Positions 52,201-64,000 of a stretch of DNA of 64,000 nucleotides are shown piece after piece. The notes beneath the pieces were generated by a model that was given only the letters and a program-made list of their open reading frames with translations, made no database searches and was not told where the DNA came from. Each line of letters starts with the position of its first letter. Position 1 is the stretch's first letter. This DNA comes from Tipula vernalis (taxonomy: Eukaryota > Arthropoda > Insecta > Diptera > Tipulidae). Where the stretch lies: positions 31,517,045-31,581,044 of the forward strand of contig OY282558.1 of the NCBI GenBank assembly GCA_958295665.1, written 5' to 3'. A program made the translations under genes and the position numbers.

Positions 52201-53099
52201 TAATTGCTATACCATACATTTCGAAGAAAGTTCGATTCGAAGAAAATCACCTTACTATAGCTCAGCCGATTCAGAGCTGTAAAAATCCGAAATCTGCAAT
52301 TGTGCTCCGATTGCGGTTCTTGATACCTCAAATGATAGGTCTCCGGACTTGTAATTGTTATGCCAAACCGCATTAAAATTGGTTGATTATTTCCATACAT
52401 TTCACAGAAAAACCGATTCGAAGAAAATCACCTTACTATAGCTCAGCCGATTCAGAGCTGTAAAAATCCGAAATCTGAAATTGTGCTCCGATTGCGGTTC
52501 TTGATACCTTAAATGATAGGTCACGAGACCTGTAATTGCTATACCATACATTTCGAAGAAAGTTCGATTCGAAGAAAATCACCTTACTATAGCTCAGCCG
52601 ATTCAGAGCTGTAAAAATCCGAAATCTGCAATTGTGCTTCGATTGCGGTTCTTGATACCTTAAATAATAGGTCACGAGACCTGTAATTGCTATACCATAC
52701 ATTTCGAAGAAAGTTCGATTCGATGAAAATCACCTTACTATAGCTCAGCCGATTCAGAGCTGTAAAAATCCGAAATCTGCAATTGTGCTCCGATTGCGGT
52801 TCTTGATACCTCAAATGATAGGTCTCGGGACTTGTAATTGTTATGCCAAACCGCATTAAAATTGGTTGATTATTTCCATACATTTCACAGAAAAACCGAT
52901 TCGAAGAAAATCACCTTACTATAGCTCAGCCGATTCAGAGCTGTAAAAATCCGAAATCTGCAATTGTGCTCCGATTGCGGTTCTTGATACCTCAAATGAT
53001 AGGTCTCGGGACTTGTAATTGTTATGCCAAACCGCATTAAAATTGGTTGATTATTTCCATACATTTCACAGAAAAACCGATTCGAAGAAAATCACCTTA
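49266..53099 (+). repeat. Transition domain: A4B, AAB and A3B units
   Basis: Order: A4B (49266), AAB (50051), AAB (50534), A4B (51017), A3B (51802), AABB (52436). B copies near 49170 (just before), 49955, 50440, 51708 and 52340 have TCTCCGGAC but keep AAAAACCGATT, unlike the 37-45 kb TCTCCGGAC copies. The linked A variants TGCTTCGATTG, CTTAAATAATAGG and TTCGATGAAAATC first appear in the A at 50685 and again at 52587. Confidence 0.85.
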
Positions 53100-56000
53100 C
53101 TATAGCTCAGCCGATTCAGAGCTGTAAAAATCCGAAATCTGCAATTGTGCTCCGATTGCGGTTCTTGATACCTTAAATGATAGGTCACGAGACCTGTAAT
53201 TGCTATACCATACATTTCGAAGAAAGTTCGATTCGAAGAAAATCACCTTACTATAGCTCAGCCGATTCAGAGCTGTAAAAATCCGAAATCTGCAATTGTG
53301 CTCCGATTGCGGTTCTTGATACCTCAAATGATAGGTCTCGGGACTTGTAATTGTTATGCCAAACCGCATTAAAATTGGTTGATTATTTCCATACATTTCA
53401 CAGAAAAACCAATTCGAAGAAAATCACCTTACTATAGCTCAGCCGATTCAGAGCTGTAAAAATCCGAAATCTGCAATTGTGCTTCGGTTGCGGTTCTTGA
53501 TACCTTAAATGATAGGTCACGAGACCTGTAATTGCTATACCATACATTTCGAAGAAAGTTCGATTCGAAGAAAATCACCTTACTATAGCTCAGCCGATTC
53601 AGAGCTGTAAAAATCCGAAATCTGCAATTGTGCTCCGATTGCGGTTCTTGATACCTCAAATGATAGGTCTCGGGACTTGTAATTGTTATGCCAAACCGCA
53701 TTAAAATTGGTTGATTATTTCCATACATTTCACAGAAAAACCGATTCGAAGAAAATCACCTTACTATAGCTCAGCCGATTCAGAGCTGTAAAAATCCGAA
53801 ATCTGCAATTGTGCTCCGATTGCGGTTCTTGATACCTTAAATGATAGGTCACGAGACCTGTAATTGCTATACCATACATTTCGAAGAAAGTTCGATTCGA
53901 AGAAAATCACCTTACTATAGCTCAGCCGATTCAGAGCTGTAAAAATCCGAAATCTGCAATTGTGCTCCGATTGCGGTTCTTGATACCTCAAATGATAGGT
54001 CTCGGGACTTGTAATTGTTATGCCAAACCGCATTAAAATTGGTTGATTATTTCCATACATTTCACAGAAAAACCAATTCGAAGAAAATCACCTTACTATA
54101 GCTCAGCCGATTCAGAGCTGTAAAAATCCGAAATCTGCAATTGTGCTTCGGTTGCGGTTCTTGATACCTTAAATGATAGGTCACGAGACCTGTAATTGCT
54201 ATACCATACATTTCGAAGAAAGTTCGATTCGAAGAAAATCACCTTACTATAGCTCAGCCGATTCAGAGCTGTAAAAATCCGAAATCTGCAATTGTGCTCC
54301 GATTGCGGTTCTTGATACCTCAAATGATAGGTCTCGGGACTTGTAATTGTTATGCCAAACCGCATTAAAATTGGTTGATTATTTCCATACATTTCGAAGA
54401 AAAACCGATTCGAAGAAAATCACCTTACTATAGCTCAGCCGATTCAGAGCTGTAAAAATCCGAAATCTGCAATTGTGCTCCGATTGCGGTTCTTGATACC
54501 TTAAATGATAGGTCACGAGACCTGTAATTGCTATACCATACATTTCGAAGAAAGTTCGATTCGAAGAAAATCACCTTACTATAGCTCAGCCGATTCAGAG
54601 CTGTAAAAATCCGAAATCTGCAATTGTGCTTCGATTGCGGTTCTTGATACCTTAAATAATAGGTCACGAGACCTGTAATTGCTATACCATACATTTCGAA
54701 GAAAGTTCGATTCGATGAAAATCACCTTACTATAGCTCAGCCGATTCAGAGCTGTAAAAATCCGAAATCTGCAATTGTGCTCCGATTGCGGTTCTTGATA
54801 CCTCAAATGATAGGTCTCGGGACTTGTAATTGTTATGCCAAACCGCATTAAAATTGGTTGATTATTTCCATACATTTCACAGAAAAACCGATTCGAAGAA
54901 AATCACCTTACTATAGCTCAGCCGATTCAGAGCTGTAAAAATCCGAAATCTGCAATTGTGCTCCGATTGCGGTTCTTGATACCTTAAATGATAGGTCACG
55001 AGACCTGTAATTGCTATACCATACATTTCGAAGAAAGTTCGATTCGAAGAAAATCACCTTACTATAGCTCAGCCGATTCAGAGCTGTAAAAATCCGAAAT
55101 CTGCAATTGTGCTCCGATTGCGGTTCTTGATACCTCAAATGATAGGTCTCGGGACTTGTAATTGTTATGCCAAACCGCATTAAAATTGGTTGATTATTTC
55201 CATACATTTCACAGAAAAACCAATTCGAAGAAAATCACCTTACTATAGCTCAGCCGATTCAGAGCTGTAAAAATCCGAAATCTGCAATTGTGCTTCGGTT
55301 GCGGTTCTTGATACCTTAAATGATAGGTCACGAGACCTGTAATTGCTATACCATACATTTCGAAGAAAGTTCGATTCGAAGAAAATCACCTTACTATAGC
55401 TCAGCCGATTCAGAGCTGTAAAAATCCGAAATCTGCAATTGTGCTCCGATTGCGGTTCTTGATACCTCAAATGATAGGTCTCGGGACTTGTAATTGTTAT
55501 GCCAAACCGCATTAAAATTGGTTGATTATTTCCATACATTTCACAGAAAAACCGATTCGAAGAAAATCACCTTACTATAGCTCAGCCGATTCAGAGCTGT
55601 AAAAATCCGAAATCTGCAATTGTGCTTCGATTGCGGTTCTTGATACCTTAAATAATAGGTCACGAGACCTGTAATTGCTATACCATACATTTCGAAGAAA
55701 GTTCGATTCGATGAAAATCACCTTACTATAGCTCAGCCGATTCAGAGCTGTAAAAATCCGAAATCTGCAATTGTGCTCCGATTGCGGTTCTTGATACCTC
55801 AAATGATAGGTCTCGGGACTTGTAATTGTTATGCCAAACCGCATTAAAATTGGTTGATTATTTCCATACATTTCGAAGAAAAACCGATTCGAAGAAAATC
55901 ACCTTACTATAGCTCAGCCGATTCAGAGCTGTAAAAATCCGAAATCTGCAATTGTGCTCCGATTGCGGTTCTTGATACCTTAAATGATAGGTCACGAGAC

Positions 56001-59000
56001 CTGTAATTGCTATACCATACATTTCGAAGAAAGTTCGATTCGAAGAAAATCACCTTACTATAGCTCAGCCGATTCAGAGCTGTAAAAATCCGAAATCTGC
56101 AATTGTGCTTCGATTGCGGTTCTTGATACCTTAAATAATAGGTCACGAGACCTGTAATTGCTATACCATACATTTCGAAGAAAGTTCGATTCGATGAAAA
56201 TCACCTTACTATAGCTCAGCCGATTCAGAGCTGTAAAAATCCGAAATCTGCAATTGTGCTCCGATTGCGGTTCTTGATACCTCAAATGATAGGTCTCGGG
56301 ACTTGTAATTGTTATGCCAAACCGCATTAAAATTGGTTGATTATTTCCATACATTTCACAGAAAAACCGATTCGAAGAAAATCACCTTACTATAGCTCAG
56401 CCGATTCAGAGCTGTAAAAATCCGAAATCTGCAATTGTGCTCCGATTGCGGTTCTTGATACCTTAAATGATAGGTCACGAGACCTGTAATTGCTATACCA
56501 TACATTTCGAAGAAAGTTCGATTCGAAGAAAATCACCTTACTATAGCTCAGCCGATTCAGAGCTGTAAAAATCCGAAATCTGCAATTGTGCTTCGATTGC
56601 GGTTCTTGATACCTTAAATAATAGGTCACCAGACCTGTAATTGCTATACCATACATTTCGAAGAAAGTTCGATTCGATGAAAATCACCTTACTATAGCTC
56701 AGCCGATTCAGAGCTGTAAAAATCCGAAATCTGCAATTGTGCTCCGATTGCGGTTCTTGATACCTCAAATAATAGGTCTCGGTACTTGTAATTGTTATGC
56801 CAAACCGCATTAAAATTGGTTGATTATTTCCATACATTTCACAGAAAAACCGATTCGAAGAAAATAACCTTACTATAGCTCAGCCGATTCAGAGCTGTAA
56901 AAATCCGAAATCTGCAATTGTGCTCCGATTGCGGTTCTTGATACCTCAAATAATAGGTCTCGGGACTTGTAATTGTTATGCCAAACCGCATTAAAATTGG
57001 TTGATTATTTCCATACATTTCACAGAAAAACCGATTCGAAGAAAATCACCTTACTATAGCTCAGCCGATTCAGAGCTGTAAAAATCCGAAATCTGCAATT
57101 GTGCTCCGATTGCGGTTCTTGATACCTTAAATGATAGGTCACGAGACCTGTAATTGCTATACCATACATTTCGAAGAAAGTTCGATTCGAAGAAAATCAC
57201 CTTACTATAGCTCAGCCGATTCAGAGCTGTAAAAATCCGAAATCTGCAATTGTGCTCCGATTGCGGTTCTTGATACCTCAAATGATAGGTCTCGGGACTT
57301 GTAATTGTTATGCCAAACCGCATTAAAATTGGTTGATTATTTCCATACATTTCACAGAAAAACCGATTCGAAGAAAATCACCTTACTATAGCTCAGCCGA
57401 TTCAGAGCTGTAAAAATCCGAAATCTGCAATTGTGCTCCGATTGCGGTTCTTGATACCTCAAATAATAGGTCTCGGGACTTGTAATTGTTATGCCAAACC
57501 GCATTAAAATTGGTTGATTATTTCCATACATTTCACAGAAAAACCGATTCGAAGAAAATCACCTTACTATAGCTCAGCCGATTCAGAGCTGTAAAAATCC
57601 GAAATCTGCAATTGTGCTCCGATTGCGGTTCTTGATACCTTAAATGATAGGTCACGAGACCTGTAATTGCTATACCATACATTTCGAAGAAAGTTCGATT
57701 CGAAGAAAATCACCTTACTATAGCTCAGCCGATTCAGAGCTGTAAAAATCCGAAATCTGCAATTGTGCTCCGATTGCGGTTCTTGATACCTCAAATGATA
57801 GGTCTCGGGACTTGTAATTGTTATGCCAAACCGCATTAAAATTGGTTGATTATTTCCATACATTTCACAGAAAAACCGATTCGAAGAAAATCACCTTACT
57901 ATAGCTCAGCCGATTCAGAGCTGTAAAAATCCGAAATCTGCAATTGTGCTCCGATTGCGGTTCTTGATACCTTAAATGATAGGTCACGAGACCTGTAATT
58001 GCTATACCATACATTTCGAAGAAAGTTCGATTCGAAGAAAATCACCTTACTATAGCTCAGCCGATTCAGAGCTGTAAAAATCCGAAATCTGCAATTGTGC
58101 TCCGATTGCGGTTCTTGATACCTCAAATGATAGGTCTCGGGACTTGTAATTGTTATGCCAAACCGCATTAAAATTGGTTGATTATTTCCATACATTTCAC
58201 AGAAAAACCGATTCGAAGAAAATCACCTTACTATAGCTCAGCCGATTCAGAGCTGTAAAAATCCGAAATCTGCAATTGTGCTTCGGTTGCGGTTCTTGAT
58301 ACCTTAAATGATAGGTCACGAGACCTGTAATTGCTATACCATACATTTCGAAGAAAGTTCGATTCGAAGAAAATCACCTTACTATAGCTCAGCCGATTCA
58401 GAGCTGTAAAAATCCGAAATCTGCAATTGTGCTCCGATTGCGGTTCTTGATACCTCAAATGATAGGTCTCGGGACTTGTAATTGTTATGCCAAACCGCAT
58501 TAAAATTGGTTGATTATTTCCATACATTTCACAGAAAAACCGATTCGAAGAAAATCACCTTACTATAGCTCAGCCGATTCAGAGCTGTAAAAATCCGAAA
58601 TCTGCAATTGTGCTCCGATTGCGGTTCTTGATACCTTAAATGATAGGTCACGAGACCTGTAATTGCTATACCATACATTTCGAAGAAAGTTCGATTCGAA
58701 GAAAATCACCTTACTATAGCTCAGCCGATTCAGAGCTGTAAAAATCCGAAATCTGCAATTGTGCTCCGATTGCGGTTCTTGATACCTCAAATGATAGGTC
58801 TCGGGACTTGTAATTGTTATGCCAAACCGCATTAAAATTGGTTGATTATTTCCATACATTTCACAGAAAAACCGATTCGAAGAAAATCACCTTACTATAG
58901 CTCAGCCGATTCAGAGCTGTAAAAATCCGAAATCTGCAATTGTGCTTCGATTGCGGTTCTTGATACCTTAAATAATAGGTCACGAGACCTGTAATTGCTA

Positions 59001-62000
59001 TACCATACATTTCGAAGAAAGTTCGATTCGATGAAAATCACCTTACTATAGCTCAGCCGATTCAGAGCTGTAAAAATCCGAAATCTGCAATTGTGCTCCG
59101 ATTGCGGTTCTTGATACCTCAAATAATAGGTCTCGGGACTTGTAATTGTTATGCCAAACCGCATTAAAATTGGTTGATTATTTCCATACATTTCACAGAA
59201 AAACCGATTCGAAGAAAATCACCTTACTATAGCTCAGCCGATTCAGAGCTGTAAAAATCCGAAATCTGCAATTGTGCTTCGGTTGCGGTTCTTGATACCT
59301 TAAATGATAGGTCACGAGACCTGTAATTGCTATACCATACATTTCGAAGAAAGTTCGATTCGAAGAAAATCACCTTACTATAGCTCAGCCGATTCAGAGC
59401 TGTAAAAATCCGAAATCTGCAATTGTGCTCCGATTGCGGTTCTTGATACCTCAAATGATAGGTCTCGGGACTTGTAATTGTTATGCCAAACCGCATTAAA
59501 ATTGGTTGATTATTTCCATACATTTCACAGAAAAACCGATTCGAAGAAAATCACCTTACTATAGCTCAGCCGATTCAGAGCTGTAAAAATCCGAAATCTG
59601 CAATTGTGCTCCGATTGCGGTTCTTGATACCTTAAATGATAGGTCACGAGACCTGTAATTGCTATACCATACATTTCGAAGAAAGTTCGATTCGAAGAAA
59701 ATCACCTTACTATAGCTCAGCCGATTCAGAGCTGTAAAAATCCGAAATCTGCAATTGTGCTCCGATTGCGGTTCTTGATACCTCAAATGATAGGTCTCGG
59801 GACTTGTAATTGTTATGCCAAACCGCATTAAAATTTGTTGATTATTTCCATACATTTCACAGAAAAACCGATTCGAAGAAAATCACCTTACTATAGCTCA
59901 GCCGATTCAGAGCTGTAAAAATCCGAAATCTGCAATTGTGCTCCGATTGCGGTTCTTGATACCTTAAATGATAGGTCACGAGACCTGTAATTGCTATACC
60001 ATACATTTCGAAGAAAGTTCGATTCGAAGAAAATCACCTTACTATAGCTCAGCCGATTCAGAGCTGTAAAAATCCGAAATCTGCAATTGTGCTCCGATTG
60101 CGGTTCTTGATACCTCAAATGATAGGTCTCGGGACTTGTAATTGTTATGCCAAACCGCATTAAAATTGGTTGATTATTTCCATACATTTCACAGAAAAAC
60201 CGATTCGAAGAAAATCACCTTACTATAGCTCAGCCGATTCAGAGCTGTAAAAATCCGAAATCTGCAATTGTGCTTCGATTGCGGTTCTTGATACCTTAAA
60301 TAATAGGTCACGAGACCTGTAATTGCTATACCATACATTTCGAAGAAAGTTCGATTCGATGAAAATCACCTTACTATAGCTCAGCCGATTCAGAGCTGTA
60401 AAAATCCGAAATCTGCAATTGTGCTCCGATTGCGGTTCTTGATACCTCAAATAATAGGTCTCGGGACTTGTAATTGTTATGCCAAACCGCATTAAAATTG
60501 GTTGATTATTTCCATACATTTCACAGAAAAACCGATTCGAAGAAAATCACCTTACTATAGCTCAGCCGATTCAGAGCTGTAAAAATCCGAAATCTGCAAT
60601 TGTGCTCCGATTGCGGTTCTTGATACCTTAAATGATAGGTCACGAGACCTGTAATTGCTATACCATACATTTCGAAGAAAGTTCGATTCGAAGAAAATCA
60701 CCTTACTATAGCTCAGCCGATTCAGAGCTGTAAAAATCCGAAATCTGCAATTGTGCTCCGATTGCGGTTCTTGATACCTCAAATGATAGGTCTCGGGACT
60801 TGTAATTGTTATGCCAAACCGCATTAAAATTGGTTGATTATTTCCATACATTTCACAGAAAAACCGATTCGAAGAAAATCACCTTACTATAGCTCAGCCG
60901 ATTCAGAGCTGTAAAAATCCGAAATCTGCAATTGTGCTTCGATTGCGGTTCTTGATACCTTAAATAATAGGTCACGAGACCTGTAATTGCTATACCATAC
61001 ATTTCGAAGAAAGTTCGATTCGATGAAAATCACCTTACTATAGCTCAGCCGATTCAGAGCTGTAAAAATCCGAAATCTGCAATTGTGCTCCGATTGCGGT
61101 TCTTGATACCTCAAATAATAGGTCTCGGGACTTGTAATTGTTATGCCAAACCGCATTAAAATTGGTTGATTATTTCCATACATTTCACAGAAAAACCGAT
61201 TCGAAGAAAATCACCTTACTATAGCTCAGCCGATTCAGAGCTGTAAAAATCCGAAATCTGCAATTGTGCTCCGATTGCGGTTCTTGATACCTCAAATAAT
61301 AGGTCTCGGGACTTGTAATTGTTATGCCAAACCGCATTAAAATTGGTTGATTATTTCCATACATTTCACAGAAAAACCGATTCGAAGAAAATCACCTTAC
61401 TATAGCTCAGCCGATTCAGAGCTGTAAAAATCCGAAATCTGCAATTGTGCTTCGGTTGCGGTTCTTGATACCTTAAATGATAGGTCACGAGACCTGTAAT
61501 TGCTATACCATACATTTCGAAGAAAGTTCGATTCGAAGAAAATCACCTTACTATAGCTCAGCCGATTCAGAGCTGTAAAAATCCGAAATCTGCAATTGTG
61601 CTCCGATTGCGGTTCTTGATACCTCAAATGATAGGTCTCGGGACTTGTAATTGTTATGCCAAACCGCATTAAAATTGGTTGATTATTTCCATACATTTCA
61701 CAGAAAAACCGATTCGAAGAAAATCACCTTACTATAGCTCAGCCGATTCAGAGCTGTAAAAATCCGAAATCTGCAATTGTGCTTCGATTGCGGTTCTTGA
61801 TACCTTAAATAATAGGTCACGAGACCTGTAATTGCTATACCATACATTTCGAAGAAAGTTCGATTCGATGAAAATCACCTTACTATAGCTCAGCCGATTC
61901 AGAGCTGTAAAAATCCGAAATCTGCAATTGTGCTCCGATTGCGGTTCTTGATACCTCAAATAATAGGTCTCGGGACTTGTAATTGTTATGCCAAACCGCA

Positions 62001-64000
62001 TTAAAATTGGTTGATTATTTCCATACATTTCACAGAAAAACCGATTCGAAGAAAATCACCTTACTATAGCTCAGCCGATTCAGAGCTGTAAAAATCCGAA
62101 ATCTGCAATTGTGCTCCGATTGCGGTTCTTGATACCTTAAATGATAGGTCACGAGACCTGTAATTGCTATACCATACATTTCGAAGAAAGTTCGATTCGA
62201 TGAAAATCACCTTACTATAGCTCAGCCGATTCAGAGCTGTAAAAATCCGAAATCTGCAATTGTGCTCCGATTGCGGTTCTTGATACCTCAAATGATAGGT
62301 CTCGGGACTTGTAATTGTTATGCCAAACCGCATTAAAATTGGTTGATTATTTCCATACATTTCACAGAAAAACCGATTCGAAGAAAATCACCTTACTATA
62401 GCTCAGCCGATTCAGAGCTGTAAAAATCCGAAATCTGCAATTGTGCTCCGATTGCGGTTCTTGATACCTTAAATGATAGGTCACGAGACCTGTAATTGCT
62501 ATACCATACATTTCGAAGAAAGTTCGATTCGATGAAAATCACCTTACTATAGCTCAGCCGATTCAGAGCTGTAAAAATCCGAAATCTGCAATTGTGCTCC
62601 GATTGCGGTTCTTGATACCTCAAATGATAGGTCTCGGGACTTGTAATTGTTATGCCAAACCGCATTAAAATTGGTTGATTATTTCCATACATTTCACAGA
62701 AAAACCGATTCGAAGAAAATCACCTTACAATAGCTCAGCCGATTCAGAGCTGTAAAAATCCGAAATCTGCAATTGTGCTCCGATTGCGGTTCTTGATACC
62801 TTAAATGATAGGTCACGAGACCTGTAATTGCTATACCATACATTTCGAAGAAAGTTCGATTCGAAGAAAATCACCTTACTATAGCTCAGCCGATTCAGAG
62901 CTGTAAAAATCCGAAATCTGCAATTGTGCTCCGATTGCGGTTCTTGATACCTCAAATGATAGGTCTCGGGACTTGTAATTGTTATGCCAAACCGCATTAA
63001 AATTGGTTGATTATTTCCATAAATTTCGAAGAAAAACCGATTCGAAGAAAATCACCTTACTATAGCTCAGCCGATTCAGAGCTGTAAAAATCCGAAATCT
63101 GCAATTGTGCTCCGATTGCGGTTCTTGATACCTTAAATGATAGGTCACGAGACCTGTAATTGCTATACCATACATTTCGAAGAAAGTTCGATTCGAAGAA
63201 AATCACCTTACTATAGCTCAGCCGATTCAGAGCTGTAAAAATCCGAAATCTGCAATTCTGCTCCGATTGCGGTTCTTGATACCTTAAATGATAGGTCACG
63301 AGACCTGTAATTGCTATACCATACATTTCGAAGAAAGTTCGATTCGAAGAAAATCACCTTACTATAGCTCAGCCGATTCAGAGCTGTAAAAATCCTAAAT
63401 CTGCAATTGTGCTCCGATTGCGGTTCTTGATACCTTAAATGATAGGTCACGAGACCTGTAATTGCTATACCATACATTTCGAAGAAAGTTCGATTCGAAG
63501 AAAATCACCTTACTATAGCTCAGCCGATTCAGAGCTGTAAAAATCCGAAATCTGCAATTGTGCTCCGATTGCGGTTCTTGATACCTCAAATGATAGGTCT
63601 CGGGACTTGTAATTGTTATGCCAAACCGCATTAAAATTGGTTGATTATTTCCATACATTTCACAGAAAAACCGATTCGAAGAAAATCACCTTACTATAGC
63701 TCAGCCGATTCAGAGCTGTAAAAATCCGAAATCTGCAATTGTGCTCCGATTGCGGTTCTTGATACCTTAAATGATAGGTCACGAGACCTGTAATTGCTAT
63801 ACCATACATTTCGAAGAAAGTTCGATTCGAAGAAAATCACCTTACTATAGCTCAGCCGATTCAGAGCTGTAAAAATCCGAAATCTGCAATTGTGCTCCGA
63901 TTGCGGTTCTTGATACCTCAAATGATAGGTCTCGGGACTTGTAATTGTTATGCCAAACCGCATTAAAATTGGTTGATTATTTCCATACATTTCACAGAAA
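53100..64000 (+). repeat. Right domain: mainly 332-bp AB dimers
   Basis: Thirty-two units start in this domain. Twenty-six are plain AB (the last, at 63694, is cut off in its B at the window end); the others are AAB (54428, 55907), AABB (56390), ABB (57054, 60887) and A3B (63060). The final B (63845-64000) has 156 of 181 bp. Three A types mix: plain, TTCGGTTGCGG type (53432, 54096, 55243, 58231, 59227, 61400), and AATAATAGG/GATGAAAATC type (54579, 55575, 56058, 56541, 58895, 60223, 60887, 61732). AACCAATTCG is in the B copies near 53410, 54074 and 55221. B copies ending TTTCGAAGAAAAACCG occur near 54391, 55871 and 63025, an A-like word in B. Confidence 0.9.

Larger units (their letters stand above)
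1..64000 (+). repeat. Two-monomer (151/181 bp) satellite DNA array filling the window
   Basis: The sequence is head-to-tail copies of two related monomers, A (151 bp) and B (181 bp). I phase each monomer at the first base of CTATAGCTCAG. Starting at 88, 236 A, 154 B and one 247-bp fusion, corrected for four 1-bp deletions and one 4-bp insertion, reproduce every boundary up to the last full one at 63694. No monomer is inverted, no B run exceeds three, no A run exceeds six. No foreign insertion or unique sequence is present, and neither array end is in the window. Period, homogeneity and higher-order organisation are typical of eukaryotic centromeric or pericentromeric satellites; that location is inferred. 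I do not recognise the family. Minus-strand open frames of about 75-148 codons recur once per monomer or dimer, shift frame with each copy (151 and 181 are both 1 mod 3), and are not treated as genes. Confidence 0.97.

Noticed and set aside
1..64000. CRISPR array
   Set aside because: Regularly repeated sequence is present but there are no unique spacers; the whole 151/181-bp period is repeated, and no cas genes are seen.
1..64000. Assembly artefact as the explanation of the whole array
   Set aside because: The ordered marker variants, private indels and exact unit arithmetic are hard to produce by mis-assembly. Copy number and the long duplications could still be wrong in detail, and only raw reads can confirm them.
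1..64000. Telomeric repeat, rDNA or plasmid/bacterial replicon
   Set aside because: No short telomere-like units, no rRNA-like sequence and no genes are present anywhere in the window.

Overview
The whole 64 kb window is one uninterrupted satellite DNA array. I see no protein gene, RNA gene, transposon or unique sequence, and both window edges cut through a monomer, so the array is longer than the window. Two related monomers alternate in one head-to-tail orientation: A (151 bp) and B (181 bp). They share about the first 85-90 bp and the last ~15-30 bp; B carries a 30-bp segment absent from A. Walking every boundary from position 88 to the end accounts for every base: 236 full A (three of them 150 bp, one 155 bp), 154 full B (one of them 180 bp), one 247-bp A/B deletion fusion, and a partial B at each end.

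Organism: a eukaryote, with the array probably centromeric or pericentromeric heterochromatin. Tens of kb of near-identical 150-180 bp monomers with higher-order structure is typical of such satellites and not of bacteria. The A consensus is about 40% G+C and keeps its CpGs (8 per 151 bp, observed/expected about 1.35 by my count). This argues weakly for a genome with little CpG methylation, such as many insects or other invertebrates, over a vertebrate or plant. I do not recognise the family and cannot name a species.

Layout: 1-7932, mostly AB and AAB, B carrying the 'cgg' form. 7933-16173, an 8.2-kb block starting A6B A5B A4B and ending in three 1.8-2.1 kb higher-order units. 16174-21456, a second copy of the front of that block. 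21457-35134, an A(n)BBB domain with n from 2 to 6. 35135-35381, the deletion fusion. 35382-53099, a mosaic of AAB, AABB and A4B units with dispersed duplicated blocks. 53100-64000, mostly plain AB dimers (332 bp) carrying linked marker variants.

Within the monomer the main non-obvious signals are four short dyads spaced about 38 bp apart in A, and a tRNA D-arm/Pol III A-box look-alike with B-box-like words downstream. Only A has the better B-box-like word. The consensus plus strand has no T-run of four, so it offers no Pol III terminator. These are sequence observations; any transcription or centromere role is inference. Short open frames (up to 148 codons, minus strand) are shadows of the repeat, not genes.
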